Assembly (NCBI RefSeq): GCF_021725675.1
Contig: NZ_JAKJPO010000018.1
Coordinates: 30,959 to 94,958, forward strand
Direction of reading: 5' to 3'
Length of the DNA: 64,000 nt
Source: Marilutibacter chinensis
GTDB taxonomy: Bacteria; Pseudomonadota; Gammaproteobacteria; Xanthomonadales; Xanthomonadaceae
Each line of letters opens with the position of its first letter. The stretch's first letter is position 1. A program made the position numbers and the translations under genes. Below, piece by piece: positions 30,585-39,719 of this stretch. The notes under the pieces were generated by a model. The model worked only from the letters and a program-made list of their open reading frames with translations, made no database searches and was not told where the DNA came from.

Positions 30585-31067
30585 TCAGTCACGTAGATAG
30601 CGGCCGCAGCCGTACAGGATCCGGCTGTCGTCGATGCCATGCGGGTCGGAACGTCCCACGCTGACCAGGATCGCCTGCGGATAGGCGGTTCCGGTGCGGG
30701 TCCGGCACGGGATCTCGCGCGTGGCCGGAGCGAGCAGGACCTTCATCGAACGCGTCCTGTCGTCGACATGCAGGGTTCCGGCAAGTCCGAACTCGCCGTG
30801 CATGCTGCCGATCAGGCCGTCGGGATCGACAGACCGCAACGTGCCGGTGGTGGTGTCGCCCCGGCCGGGCGGTTCGAACACGAAGATCGCCTCGCCCGGT
30901 CCGTATCGCTTCAGCACGATGCGCCAGTCGCTGTTGCCGCCCTCGAACGGGCGCAGCGGAAGATCGTGGCTGACGGCAGCAGGCCGGAGGTCCCCGTCCC
31001 CCGGCCCGGCAAGCACGCCGAGCGCGGCCATCCAGCCCAGTACGAGCAGCAGGCGCACGCAGCGCAT
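30585..31067 (-). CDS. Exported protein with GGNxDW and YGCG motifs, paralog B
   Basis: 160 aa from the ATG at 31067, chosen for a strong GGAAGGAG upstream; the frame continues far upstream as an antisense shadow of tatD. Signal peptide MRCVRLLLVLGWMAALGVLAGP, then LRPFEGGNSDWRIVLKRYGPGEAIFVFE and CRTRTGTAYPQAILVSVG...RILYGCGRYLRD. Paralog of the gene at 30051-30491, which it precedes in the same direction. Two conserved cysteines may form a disulfide. Divergent from tatD. Confidence 0.62.
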   Translation of the reverse strand: MRCVRLLLVLGWMAALGVLAGPGDGDLRPAAVSHDLPLRPFEGGNSDWRIVLKRYGPGEAIFVFEPPGRGDTTTGTLRSVDPDGLIGSMHGEFGLAGTLHVDDRTRSMKVLLAPATREIPCRTRTGTAYPQAILVSVGRSDPHGIDDSRILYGCGRYLRD

Positions 31068-31220
31068 CCCGGCTCCTTCCAACGACGGCACCGCGCCGTC
31101 TCCAGCGACAGGAACGCCTTCGCGGGCCGGCTGTGAAAGCGGCGGGCCGGCGTGTCGTCGGGCGGGCGCGGCCCCGAACGGTACACTGCGCGCTCCCGCA
31201 CGTCCCGCGCAGCACGTTCC

Positions 31221-32024
31221 ATGCAACTGATCGACATCGGCGCCAACCTGACCCACGACTCCTTCGACCACGACCGCGACGCGGTGATGCAGCGCGCGCG
31301 CGCGGCCGGCGTCGTGCAGATGGTGGTCACCGGCGCCAGCCGCGAGCATTCGCCAAAGGCGCTGGCACTGGCGCAGGCGCATCCGGGCGAACTGTTCGCG
31401 ACCGCCGGCGTGCATCCGCACCATGCCAGCGAATACACCGCCGAGTGCGATGCGGAAATGCGCGCGCTGCTCGCGCACGACGAGGTGGTCGCGGTCGGCG
31501 AATGCGGGCTGGACTACTTCCGCGATTTCTCGCCGCGGCCGGCGCAGCGGCGCGCGTTCGAGATGCAGTTGCAGACCGCCGCGGACACCGGCAAGCCGCT
31601 GTTCCTGCACCAGCGCGACGCGCACGACGACTTCGTCGCGATCATGCGCAACTTCGAGGGCCGGCTCGGCCGCGCGGTCGTGCACTGCTTCACCGGCAGC
31701 CGCGAGGAACTGTTCGACTACCTCGACCGCGACTGGCACGTGGGCATCACCGGCTGGCTGTGCGACGAACGCCGCGGCCTGCACCTGCGCGAACTGGTGA
31801 GGTCGATCCCCGCCGGGCGGCTGATGATCGAGACCGATGCACCCTATCTGCTGCCGCGCACGGTGAAGCCGGCGCCGTCGCATCGACGCAACGAACCGAT
31901 GTATCTGGCCCACATCGTCGAGGAACTGGCCCGCGATCGCGGCGAGGACATCGCCACCACCGCGGCCAACGCGACCGCGGCCACCCGCGCGTTCTTCGGA
32001 CTGCCGGCTCCGCCGCAGGGCTGA
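31221..32024 (+). CDS. TatD family metal-dependent hydrolase (DNase)
   Basis: 267 aa TIM-barrel hydrolase. Metal ligands: near DIGANL at the N-terminus, GVHPHHA, GECGLDYFRDF (Glu), LFLHQRDAH, VVHCFTGSREEL and the catalytic Asp in LMIETDAPYLLPR. TatD enzymes are 3'-5' exonucleases linked to DNA repair and nucleoid degradation. The ATG at 31221 (MQLIDIGANLTHDSF) is where similarity starts. Confidence 0.94.
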   Translation: MQLIDIGANLTHDSFDHDRDAVMQRARAAGVVQMVVTGASREHSPKALALAQAHPGELFATAGVHPHHASEYTAECDAEMRALLAHDEVVAVGECGLDYFRDFSPRPAQRRAFEMQLQTAADTGKPLFLHQRDAHDDFVAIMRNFEGRLGRAVVHCFTGSREELFDYLDRDWHVGITGWLCDERRGLHLRELVRSIPAGRLMIETDAPYLLPRTVKPAPSHRRNEPMYLAHIVEELARDRGEDIATTAANATAATRAFFGLPAPPQG

Positions 32025-32087
32025 CCGCACCGGCCTGGCGCTTCGCCGCAGCGCCTCGCGTGCCGACGGGCGGCTCCGGCCAGCGGC

Positions 32088-35000
32088 TCAGTCCGCCCGT
32101 ATCGTGCCGCTCTCGCCGCCCGCCGTGGCCGGCACCGGCACGTCGCCGGCGTGCGGCGTGCAGCCGGACGCCAGTCCGGCGTCGACCCAGGCCCGCACGA
32201 ACCGCCGCACCGGCGCCAGCTCCGGGCGGTCGCCGAGCGTCGGCGCCCAGCGTCGGTCCAGCTCCGCCACCGCCTGCGGCCGGCCGGCACCGATCTCGCC
32301 GAGCATCGCGATCAACAGCATCTGGTCGCGGACGTCGCCGGCCACCGACGCGGCCGGCAGCTCCAGCACCTCCAGCGCGTGCGCGCGCATCGCCTCCGGG
32401 TCGCGCTGCGCGGCGGCGCGGTAGCCGGCCATGATGCTGGTCACGCCCGGCATCGCCGCGGCGTCCGCCGGCAGCCATTGCGGCTGCGCCCAGACCGCGG
32501 CCAGGTCCTCGGCCGGCAGATGGCCGATCGTGCCCTTGGCCAGCGACGCCACGCCTTCGCTCCAGGTCTGCAGCAGCGCCGGGTTCCCGCCCAGATGCTG
32601 CGAGGTCAGCAGCAGCGCCGGGAGGGCACGGGCCAGGTAGGGTTCGTGCCCGGCCAGCCAGGGGTCGAGGCGGCCGGCGGTCATCGTGCGCACCGATGCC
32701 GCGGCGACGCCGTGCCATTCGCTGGTCCAGACGCCGGGGACCGGCTGCAGACCCGGCGCCAGGCCGATCGGCCGCCGGCATTCCAGCACGTCGAGTACCG
32801 GCATGCCGTTGGTCGCCATGCGCAGCAGCAGGTCGGCCTCGCCGTCCATGTAGCGCGCGATCGGCCCCAGGTGCGAGACCGTCGGGTAGTAGTCCGAATG
32901 CGGGGCGACGCCGGTCATCTCGACATAGGCGTGGATCAGGTCGGCGCCGCCGATGCGGCGCAGGCGCAGCTGCTCGGGACTGTCCAGGCCGACACGCTCC
33001 AGCTCGGCGCGGATCGCGCCGTCGAGGTTGTTCCAACGCGCCCGCAGCGGCTCGCCGTCGGCCCGGGCGACCATCACCAGGTCGGTGGTGTTGCTGACGT
33101 AGATGTCGATCTGCGGGAATTCCTCGACCAGCGCGGCCAGCATCGTCGCCATCAGCGCGTCGCTGGTTTCGTAGGAATGCAGCCACTGCACCAGCACGCC
33201 TTCTTCCTTCAGATGGCGCTTGACGAACGCGTAGAACTCACGCGTGAACAGGCTGGCGACGCCGCTGACCCACGGATTGGAGGGCTCGGAGACGATCACG
33301 TCATACTGCTTGCCGTTGCGCGCGAAGAACGTCCGTGCATCGTCGATCCACAATCGCGAGCGCGGATCCTCGTAGGCGCGCGCGACCTGCGGACCGAACG
33401 TGCGAGCGGCCTCGACCATCTTCGGCTCGATCTCGATCGTGTCGACTTCCCTCGGCACCCGGCTGCCGAGCACGGTGTGGGTGGTCATGCCCGAACCCCA
33501 GCCGATGATGCCGATCTGGCGCGGCTCGGGGTGATAGACCAGCGGCAGCAGCCCGGTCAGCACCATCGTGTGCTCGTCGTCGCCGGGTTCGACCTCGCGG
33601 ATGCGGATCGCCGCATCGGGCTTGCCGTTGGTCGAGATGATGCGATTGGTGTCGCCGGCGAGCACGGTGATGGTCGAGGTCTTGCCGTCCTCGATGAACT
33701 CGACCCGCGGCGAGTCGGTGAAGATCGCGCCGGTACGGAACACGCCCGAGGCCTGGGCGACCGGGTCGGGACGCCCGTAGACGATCCCGGTGAACAGCGC
33801 GGCCGCGGCGACGGCGACCGCGGCCGCCATTCCGCGTCGCGAACCGGTCGCCGCATGGCCCCCGGCGCCGGACACGCGCGAGCGCTGCGCCAGTGCGAAC
33901 AGGCCGATGCCGATCGCGATGTCGATCAGCGCGGCGGCCACCACCGCGCCGCGCACGCCCAGCAGCGGAATCGCCACGTGGACCATGCCGGCGACGCCGA
34001 TGATCGCGCCCAGCGTGTTGGCCGCGTAGATCCGGCCTATCACGCCTTCGCCCGCGCCGTTGCGCAGCAGCACCAGGGTGAACAGCGGCAGGGTCATGCC
34101 GGCGAAGAAGGCGGCCGGGAACATCACCAGCATCGCGATCGACGCCGACGCGAGCTCGAACAGCGCGTAGCCGTTCCAGCTGCGCTGCAGCGCGTCCATG
34201 ATCCACTCCATCCACTCGAAGCTGCGCGCGAAGACCGGCAGCGACAGCAGGGCGGCGATGCCCATCAGCACCTGCGCATGCCCGAGATAGGTCAGCGGAC
34301 TGGCGATGCGGTCGGCGCGCTTGCGTATCCACAGGCTGCCGCAGGCCAGGCCGAGGATGAACGCCGCCAGCATCAATTCGAAACTGTGGACGGTGGTGCC
34401 CAGCACCAGGTTCAGCATCCGTACCCAGCCGATCTCGTAGACGAACGACGCCGCGCCGGATGCCATTGCGCCGAAGGTCAGCGCGCGCAGCAGGAACCGG
34501 TCGGCGACGACGGGACCGGCGACGCCAGGGCCCCGCTTCGCCGCATCGGCCGGCGCCGCTTCCATCGCCGGCCGGTCGGCCTGCTTGCCCAGGCCCCACG
34601 CCAGCACCGCGACCAGGATGTTGAGCACGCCGGCGGCGGCCACCGTTCCCGGCAGGCCCATCGTCGGCAGCATGAGGAAGGTCGATGCCAGGGCGCCCAG
34701 CGCGGCGCCAAGGCTGTTGGCGAAGTACAGCCCGCCCAGCACCTCGCCCTTGCGCTCGGGCCTGGCCCGGATCAGGCCGGCGCTGAGCAGTGGAAAGGTC
34801 GCGCCCAGCATCACGCTCTGCGGCAGGATCAGCGCAGCCGCGCTGGACCATTGCAGCAGATGGGCGGCGCCGGAACCCGGCAGCCACGGCAGCAGCTGGT
34901 CGCGCACGAACCCGGTGTAGGCATGGAACACCGGATGGAACAGGATGCCGGCCAGGCCGATCGCGGCCTCGACCACGGCGTAGCACGCGATCAACCGCTT

Positions 35001-35273
35001 CCAGCGCACACCACGGCGGCTGGCGATCCACGCGCCCACCGCCATGCCGCCCATGTAGATCGCCAGCACCAGAGTCTGCGCATGCGCCGCGTGGCCCAGC
35101 ACCAGACCCAGGTACTGCGACCACACCGACTGGTAGATCAGTCCGGAGAATCCCGACAGCACGAACAGCAGCAGCGCGACCGGCAGCACCGGCGCCACCC
35201 CGCGGCCGGCCCCGACGCCTGCGCCTGCGCCTGCAGTGTGCATCCCTTCGCCACGCATCCCTTCAACCGACAT
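32088..35273 (-). CDS. Fused MFS transporter / spermidine synthase-like protein
   Basis: 1061 aa membrane protein. About residues 15-560 hold repeated hydrophobic segments in MFS-like blocks (LLLFVLSGFSGLIYQSVWSQ, MGGMAVGAWIASRR). They are followed by a spermidine-synthase-type Rossmann domain: IGIIGWGSGMTTHTVLGS (SAM loop), DTIEIEPKMVEAAR, DVIVSEPSNPWVSGVASLFTREFY, then a C-terminal region of about 250 residues without recognised motifs. Members of this fused family are common in proteobacteria; transport substrate and aminopropyl/methyl acceptor are unknown. Start at 35273 chosen for GGGGGAAGG upstream. Confidence 0.88.
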   Translation of the reverse strand: MSVEGMRGEGMHTAGAGAGVGAGRGVAPVLPVALLLFVLSGFSGLIYQSVWSQYLGLVLGHAAHAQTLVLAIYMGGMAVGAWIASRRGVRWKRLIACYAVVEAAIGLAGILFHPVFHAYTGFVRDQLLPWLPGSGAAHLLQWSSAAALILPQSVMLGATFPLLSAGLIRARPERKGEVLGGLYFANSLGAALGALASTFLMLPTMGLPGTVAAAGVLNILVAVLAWGLGKQADRPAMEAAPADAAKRGPGVAGPVVADRFLLRALTFGAMASGAASFVYEIGWVRMLNLVLGTTVHSFELMLAAFILGLACGSLWIRKRADRIASPLTYLGHAQVLMGIAALLSLPVFARSFEWMEWIMDALQRSWNGYALFELASASIAMLVMFPAAFFAGMTLPLFTLVLLRNGAGEGVIGRIYAANTLGAIIGVAGMVHVAIPLLGVRGAVVAAALIDIAIGIGLFALAQRSRVSGAGGHAATGSRRGMAAAVAVAAAALFTGIVYGRPDPVAQASGVFRTGAIFTDSPRVEFIEDGKTSTITVLAGDTNRIISTNGKPDAAIRIREVEPGDDEHTMVLTGLLPLVYHPEPRQIGIIGWGSGMTTHTVLGSRVPREVDTIEIEPKMVEAARTFGPQVARAYEDPRSRLWIDDARTFFARNGKQYDVIVSEPSNPWVSGVASLFTREFYAFVKRHLKEEGVLVQWLHSYETSDALMATMLAALVEEFPQIDIYVSNTTDLVMVARADGEPLRARWNNLDGAIRAELERVGLDSPEQLRLRRIGGADLIHAYVEMTGVAPHSDYYPTVSHLGPIARYMDGEADLLLRMATNGMPVLDVLECRRPIGLAPGLQPVPGVWTSEWHGVAAASVRTMTAGRLDPWLAGHEPYLARALPALLLTSQHLGGNPALLQTWSEGVASLAKGTIGHLPAEDLAAVWAQPQWLPADAAAMPGVTSIMAGYRAAAQRDPEAMRAHALEVLELPAASVAGDVRDQMLLIAMLGEIGAGRPQAVAELDRRWAPTLGDRPELAPVRRFVRAWVDAGLASGCTPHAGDVPVPATAGGESGTIRAD

Positions 35274-35493
35274 CGACCTTCCCCCAATCGCCCGTTTCCA
35301 TCCATTCCACCGTTCCGGTCGGGCCGTCGGACGACGGCCCGATGACGCGACCGACGAGAGCCGCATCGACCAGACCGGCGCGCCTGCGTCCGATCCGTCG
35401 CGTTCGGAGTCCGGACGCGTGCCGGATCCGCGACCTTGCTCCGCAAAGCCGGCCTTGCGGGTCGTGTGGCGAGACGCAGGGGCGCGCCGGATC

Positions 35494-35516
35494 AGGACGT
35501 GCCGACGGTACGTCCT
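35494..35516 (-). terminator. Hairpin after the OmpA-like lipoprotein gene
   Basis: AGGACGT (35494-35500) / ACGTCCT (35510-35516), extendable to a 10-bp stem with one mismatch and a 3-nt loop, 12 nt past the stop of the leftward gene. No T-run follows, so it marks the probable end of the Tad locus transcript only tentatively. Confidence 0.4.
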
Positions 35517-35527
35517 TCACCCACGTG

Positions 35528-36553
35528 TCATGCGCCAGTCCCGGCATTCGATGCCTGGGCGACGGTGACGCCCGCCGCTTCCGTCTCGGTCGAGGCCGTC
35601 ACCTGCAGACGATCGCCCGCCACGCCGGCAGCGGTCAGCGCCTGGTACAAGTGTCGGGCGCGCGCCCCGGCCAGTGCCTCGCGCTCGGCGACGGACAGGC
35701 CCGGGCCCGCCTTTCCGCGCAACGTCAACACCGCGTCGGGGGTTTCGCTCATGAACTGGACCAGCGCCGCAACCTGCGCATCCGCGTCGAGCGGCACTTC
35801 CGCGCCGGCCCGGTAGGTCAGGCCGAGCTCGGCCTCGCCTTCCTCGCGCAGCGCGCTGGCAAGCGCCTGCGCCGACAGCGCGGGACGTTCCGGCTTGTCG
35901 ACGGGAATCTCGGCGATGACCCAGCCGCCGCCGATGTCGCCATAGGTGCAGGCATGGACCCAGACGTGCCGGTCGAGGTCGCGGACCACGTAGGTACGCA
36001 CCGGCTCGGTCGGCCAGCACAGGCCCTTGTTGTACTCGGCGGTGAACTCGCGGGTCAGCACCACCGCACGTGCGCTGCTGGGTACCACCGAGTCGGTGAT
36101 CAGCACGCCGCCCTTGCCGGTGATCTGTTCCTCCAGCGCCAGCGCCAGCTCGGAACCGGAAAACACCTTGCCGTCGACGGCCTGGATGTTGCCCTGGTAG
36201 ATGCGCCCGTTCGCCTCGATGTAGTCGGTGCCGTTCCAGAACGCGAAATGGCCGATCGCCTGCGTCGATTCGTTGCGCGGCTTGGTGTGGTAGCCCTCGG
36301 GCAGGTGGAAGAACGGGAATTCGCCCAGCCGGGCATCGGTCATCGGCAGCGTGTCGGGATCGAAGGCGGGTTCTTCTTCCTTCTGCTCCGGGTCCGCTTC
36401 TTCGGACCCGGCTTCGGAGGCTTCGCCTTCGGCTTCGGCCTCGACGGCGGCCTCACCGCCGTCGCCGGTGGAACACCCCGGCACGGTCAGCGACATCGCC
36501 GCGAGCAGCGCGGCCAGCAGCGTCATCCGGGAAACAGTGAATCCGCAGTACAC
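35528..36553 (-). CDS. OmpA-like lipoprotein with degenerate C-terminal domain (Tad locus distal end)
   Basis: About 341 aa. Signal with lipobox (AAMSLTVPGC), then a Glu/Ala-rich acidic tether, a domain of about 170 residues (LGEFPFFHLPEGY, FAFWNGTDYIEANGRIYQGNI) and a shortened OmpA-like end. It is a paralog of the OmpA-family protein at 50690-51742 (shared LGxFPFxxLPxGY, FWxGDxxExxxGxxYxxxIQ, QTYVxRxxDxxVWxH). It lacks the GHTDxxG loop and the NRRVE end, so peptidoglycan binding is doubtful. GTG at 36553 with AGGA upstream fits best; ATGs at 36526 or 36613 are possible. Confidence 0.7.
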   Translation of the reverse strand: MYCGFTVSRMTLLAALLAAMSLTVPGCSTGDGGEAAVEAEAEGEASEAGSEEADPEQKEEEPAFDPDTLPMTDARLGEFPFFHLPEGYHTKPRNESTQAIGHFAFWNGTDYIEANGRIYQGNIQAVDGKVFSGSELALALEEQITGKGGVLITDSVVPSSARAVVLTREFTAEYNKGLCWPTEPVRTYVVRDLDRHVWVHACTYGDIGGGWVIAEIPVDKPERPALSAQALASALREEGEAELGLTYRAGAEVPLDADAQVAALVQFMSETPDAVLTLRGKAGPGLSVAEREALAGARARHLYQALTAAGVAGDRLQVTASTETEAAGVTVAQASNAGTGA

Positions 36554-36645
36554 GTGTTCGATCCTCGTTGAAACGGGTTCGGGCCGGCACATCGTGATAC
36601 GCCAGCCCGGCATGAAATGAAAGTCCCTGTCGCCCGGCGCCGGCG

Positions 36646-37269
36646 TCAGTGCCGTGCATCGCTCCCTTCCGCGGCATCGGGCAGTTCGAACAACGACGCC
36701 GCGTCCTCGACGGCAGCGACGCTCATGACCTGCATCCTGCAGGCCCTCGAGCGCCCGGACCGGTAGCCCTGGTAGCCGAGGATCAACCCGCGTGCCTCGT
36801 CGACCCAGAATTCACCGCGGGCCGTGCCCCCTGGCCCCCGCTGGCCGGCATCGAGGTAACGCCAGCCTTTCGCGCGGACGCCGGCGATCACCTTCGACGG
36901 AATCGGCCGGCAACGGACGCCGAAGTTCTCGCAGGGCTGCCGCGGATCGACCCGGAGCTCGGCGAAGCCGCGGGCCTGCAGGGGCCTCGCCGCCGACTGC
37001 CCGGCGTCGATCAGCCAGCCCTGGCGTGCCTGTTCGTCGATCAGCATGTAGATCCCTTCGGCGCCACGCTGGTTGAAATCGACCCGCGACATGCCCGGCT
37101 TCAGATGCAGGGTGACCGGTATCGGCCGCGGGCTTCCGGCAAAGCCGACGCCCTCCTGCCCTTCGACGATCGCCTTGATCCGCAACACCTCCCCGGCGCC
37201 GGCGGGGCCGGCTCCGGCAAGGATCAATGCGAGGCCGGCAGTTGCGAGCCGCAGGGCGGAAGGCTTCAT
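36646..37269 (-). CDS. Exported protein of unknown function, Tad locus
   Basis: 207 aa, signal peptide (LRLATAGLALILAGAGPAGAG). The mature part is beta-rich with three cysteines (PCENFGVRCRPIP, SRACRM) and a central SRVDFNQRGAEGIYMLIDEQARQGWLID-type stretch, resembling DUF4412-like periplasmic proteins in pattern only. It starts 2 nt after the TadE stop, so it belongs to the Tad operon. Confidence 0.6.
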   Translation of the reverse strand: MKPSALRLATAGLALILAGAGPAGAGEVLRIKAIVEGQEGVGFAGSPRPIPVTLHLKPGMSRVDFNQRGAEGIYMLIDEQARQGWLIDAGQSAARPLQARGFAELRVDPRQPCENFGVRCRPIPSKVIAGVRAKGWRYLDAGQRGPGGTARGEFWVDEARGLILGYQGYRSGRSRACRMQVMSVAAVEDAASLFELPDAAEGSDARH

Positions 37270-37271
37270 CG

Positions 37272-37976
37272 CTACGGCAGCACGTTCTGGTTGTATATCG
37301 GCGTCTGCATCCGCACCACCGCGTACGATTCGATCGGGATGCGGTAGTGGCTCCATACGCCGAACCGGTTGCTCATCCTGACCTTGCCCGGGTCGGTGAA
37401 ACCGGACGGCTTCACGTAATCGGAGTCACCGCGCATCACCCGGTCGACGAACGGCACGACCAGCGGATAGTGATAGGTCACCTTGATCTTCAGGATGTTC
37501 GCATCCTGCACGTTCATGCCGCTGCTGCCGACCCGCTGGTCGCGGAAGGCGAGGCTGTCGTTGGGCAGCGCGAACCGGCCGTTGTACTGGCGCTCCTTGT
37601 GGTCGTTCCATGCACGCCGGGTCGGACTGATGATGTCGATCGTCGCCGCGCGCCCCAGGTCGATGTCGGCCTTGGCCCGCCCCCACGCGGCGGCCGCGCC
37701 ACCGGCGCCGGCCGAGTTGGCGTACAGCGGCATCAGCCCGCGGATCAGCCCGCGCTTCATCGCCGCCTTGTCGGCACCCTTGACCGCGCCCATCCGCGCC
37801 GCCTCCAGGGTGGCGTAGTCCAGGGTGGTCTTGGCCCGGTAGATCAGCACCATCTGGAAGATCACCAGCACCAGGAACAGGAACACCGGAACGACGATCA
37901 TGAATTCGACCAGGGACTGGCCGGTCGAACGTGCCCGCCGGGGTGCGGAGCGGCGACGTGGAATTCCGGTATTCAT
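37272..37976 (-). CDS. tadE: TadE-like minor pilin (pseudopilin)
   Basis: 234 aa. A short basic leader ends STG|QSLVEFMIVVPVFLFLVLVIFQ: a class IVb prepilin-like cleavage site with Glu at +5 and one long hydrophobic helix, typical of TadE/F pseudopilins processed by the prepilin peptidase. Larger than TadE of Aggregatibacter (about 190 aa), with a C-terminal periplasmic domain. The start overlaps the TPR lipoprotein stop by 4 nt. Confidence 0.8.
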   Translation of the reverse strand: MNTGIPRRRSAPRRARSTGQSLVEFMIVVPVFLFLVLVIFQMVLIYRAKTTLDYATLEAARMGAVKGADKAAMKRGLIRGLMPLYANSAGAGGAAAAWGRAKADIDLGRAATIDIISPTRRAWNDHKERQYNGRFALPNDSLAFRDQRVGSSGMNVQDANILKIKVTYHYPLVVPFVDRVMRGDSDYVKPSGFTDPGKVRMSNRFGVWSHYRIPIESYAVVRMQTPIYNQNVLP

Positions 37977-38503
37977 CGGCTGTCTCCTGCGTCTGCGTCC
38001 TCGTCCGGCTGCGGCGACGGAGCGCCGTCGGGTGCCGGACGGACCGAAGCATTGTGTCCTTCGTCCAGGATGCGCGAGGTCGCGTCCGCGAGCCGCTGGT
38101 TTTCCGCATGCACCCGCGCGCGTTTGCTGCCCCGCGCCTCCCCGGCGGCGAACGCCTCGTTGGCCAGTTTCAACTGCATCATCCCGAGGTTGTGCCAGCC
38201 GCGCGCATTGCTCGCATCCAGCGCGAGCGACTGCCGGTACGACAGCGCCGCCTCCTGGCTCAACCCCTGGCGGGCATAGGCGTTGCCCAGCCGATACCAG
38301 TATTCGGCCTGGTCGGGCATCGCCTCGACGATGCCGGCGTACAGGTCCGCCGCCCGCACGTAGTCGCCCTGCCGGTAGGCCCGTGCGGCCATCTCCTCCA
38401 TCGCGAGAAGATCGTTGCCGCGCGGCGTGCCCGCGGTGGATGCGCAGCCGGCGAGCCCCGCCAGCAGCAGGATCGGCAGCAGGCAGCGGCTCAGGCGGCC
38501 CAT
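37973..38503 (-). CDS. tadD: TadD-like TPR lipoprotein
   Basis: 176 aa. Lipobox LLAGLAGC (Cys20), then about three TPR-type helical repeats (MAARAYRQGDYVRAADLYAGIVEAMPDQAEYWYRLGNAYARQGLSQEAALSYRQSLALD...). TadD acts as a pilotin-like lipoprotein for secretin or pilus assembly. ATG at 38503 lies inside the end of the DUF192 gene (13-nt overlap). Confidence 0.8.
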   Translation of the reverse strand: MGRLSRCLLPILLLAGLAGCASTAGTPRGNDLLAMEEMAARAYRQGDYVRAADLYAGIVEAMPDQAEYWYRLGNAYARQGLSQEAALSYRQSLALDASNARGWHNLGMMQLKLANEAFAAGEARGSKRARVHAENQRLADATSRILDEGHNASVRPAPDGAPSPQPDEDADAGDSR

Positions 38504-38841
38504 CGCAGCACGTCTCCCACCTTCAATCCGACCCGCTCGGCGACCCCGCCGCGCAGCTCCAGCGCATCGTGCGCGCCGAACTGCACGCAACCCCGCCAGG
38601 GCCTGACATTGGAATGGATCGACATCACCTTCCCATCCCTGGCAAGGAACACCACGTCCAGGTCATAACGCATGCCGATCGTGTGGATCGACGAGCACGG
38701 CCGGATCAGCAGCGCATCGCCGCCATCGGCCGGAAGCGGTGGCGAGAACAGCAGACCACGCAGACGCTGCAGCCAGGTGACCGCTCCCCGCACCTTCGGC
38801 AGGACCAGCCTGTCGCCGTTGTACAGCGGCCCGATCTTCAT
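38491..38841 (-). CDS. DUF192 family protein in the Tad operon
   Basis: 116 aa. Contains the DUF192 signature pattern: RLRGLLFSPPLP, CSSIHTIGMRYDLDVVFLARDGKVMSI, VRPWRGC and ALELRGGVAERVGLKVGD. No signal peptide is visible, unlike many relatives. Overlaps tadC by 4 nt (ATGA) and tadD by 13 nt, so it is locked into the operon. Biochemical role unknown. Confidence 0.85.
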   Translation of the reverse strand: MKIGPLYNGDRLVLPKVRGAVTWLQRLRGLLFSPPLPADGGDALLIRPCSSIHTIGMRYDLDVVFLARDGKVMSIHSNVRPWRGCVQFGAHDALELRGGVAERVGLKVGDVLRWAA

Positions 38842-39719
38842 AGGATGCCGTCCTGCACCATCTTCAGGTAGATGAAGTAGGCGAGCACGAGGAAGATCAG
38901 CGGGAAGAAGCAGGTCACCAGCGGGAACATCATCTTCACCGGCGCCTCCATCGCCAGTTTCTCCGCCAGCAGGAAGCGCTCCTCGCGGCGCTGCATCGAC
39001 TGCGCGCGCAGCGTGTCGCCGAGGCTCGCACCGACACGGTCGGCCTGGATCAATGCGCTTGTGAAACTGGAGATCTGCGCGATGTCCATGCGGTCCGCCA
39101 GGCGACGCAGCGCCTCCGACCTGGGCAGGCCGGCACGCAGGTCGCGCAGCATGCGGGAGAACTCCTGTCCCAGAGGTCCGGCCGGCCCCTTCTGCACCGC
39201 CTGCTCGATCGCGCCGGTGATGTTCAGGCCGGCCTCCACCGACATCGTGATGAAGTCGAGGAAGATCGGCAGGTCGCGGATCACCTTCTTGACCCGGACC
39301 TTGCGCCTCTCGCTCAGCCACAACGTCGGGTACAGCCAGCCGATCGGAACACCAATGGCGACCGCCATCATCAGACTGCCGAAGCCGGGCTTGAGCATCA
39401 TCATCAACGCGAACAGGATCGCGGTCGCGATGCCGGCGCCGACCACGCGCAGGCCCACCAGCTCCTCGGGCGAGACCAGGTAGTCCTGGCCGGCGCTCTG
39501 CAGCGCCCGGTGGGACTTTTCCATGGTCTCGGAACTCATCCGCGGACCGACGACGTGGGTCGCGATCGTGACCAGCGGCCAGATCATCCGCAACATCGCC
39601 GGCAGCGGATCCTGGTATTCGCGCTCGGTCTTCGGCGCGGACTGCAGGATGCCACGGATCGCCAGAAGCGCCAGGACGATTGCCGCGCCTACCATCAACG
39701 GGAGAATGATCAGCATCAT
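38838..39719 (-). CDS. tadC: Tad pilus inner-membrane platform protein TadC
   Basis: 293 aa, type II secretion F-domain protein. N-terminal TM, paired TMs in the middle (AILFALMMMLKPGFGSLMMAVAIGVPIGWLYP), F-domain IRDLPIFLDFITMSVEAGLNITGAIEQ and a C-terminal hairpin (MFPLVTCFFPLIFLVLAYFIY). Works with TadB as the platform driven by TadA. Overlaps tadB by 4 nt. Confidence 0.93.
   Translation of the reverse strand: MMLIILPLMVGAAIVLALLAIRGILQSAPKTEREYQDPLPAMLRMIWPLVTIATHVVGPRMSSETMEKSHRALQSAGQDYLVSPEELVGLRVVGAGIATAILFALMMMLKPGFGSLMMAVAIGVPIGWLYPTLWLSERRKVRVKKVIRDLPIFLDFITMSVEAGLNITGAIEQAVQKGPAGPLGQEFSRMLRDLRAGLPRSEALRRLADRMDIAQISSFTSALIQADRVGASLGDTLRAQSMQRREERFLLAEKLAMEAPVKMMFPLVTCFFPLIFLVLAYFIYLKMVQDGIL

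Noticed and set aside
32151..35345. 1064-aa open frame antisense to the fused MFS/spermidine synthase gene
   Set aside because: His/Gln/Arg-rich shadow without signal or domain.
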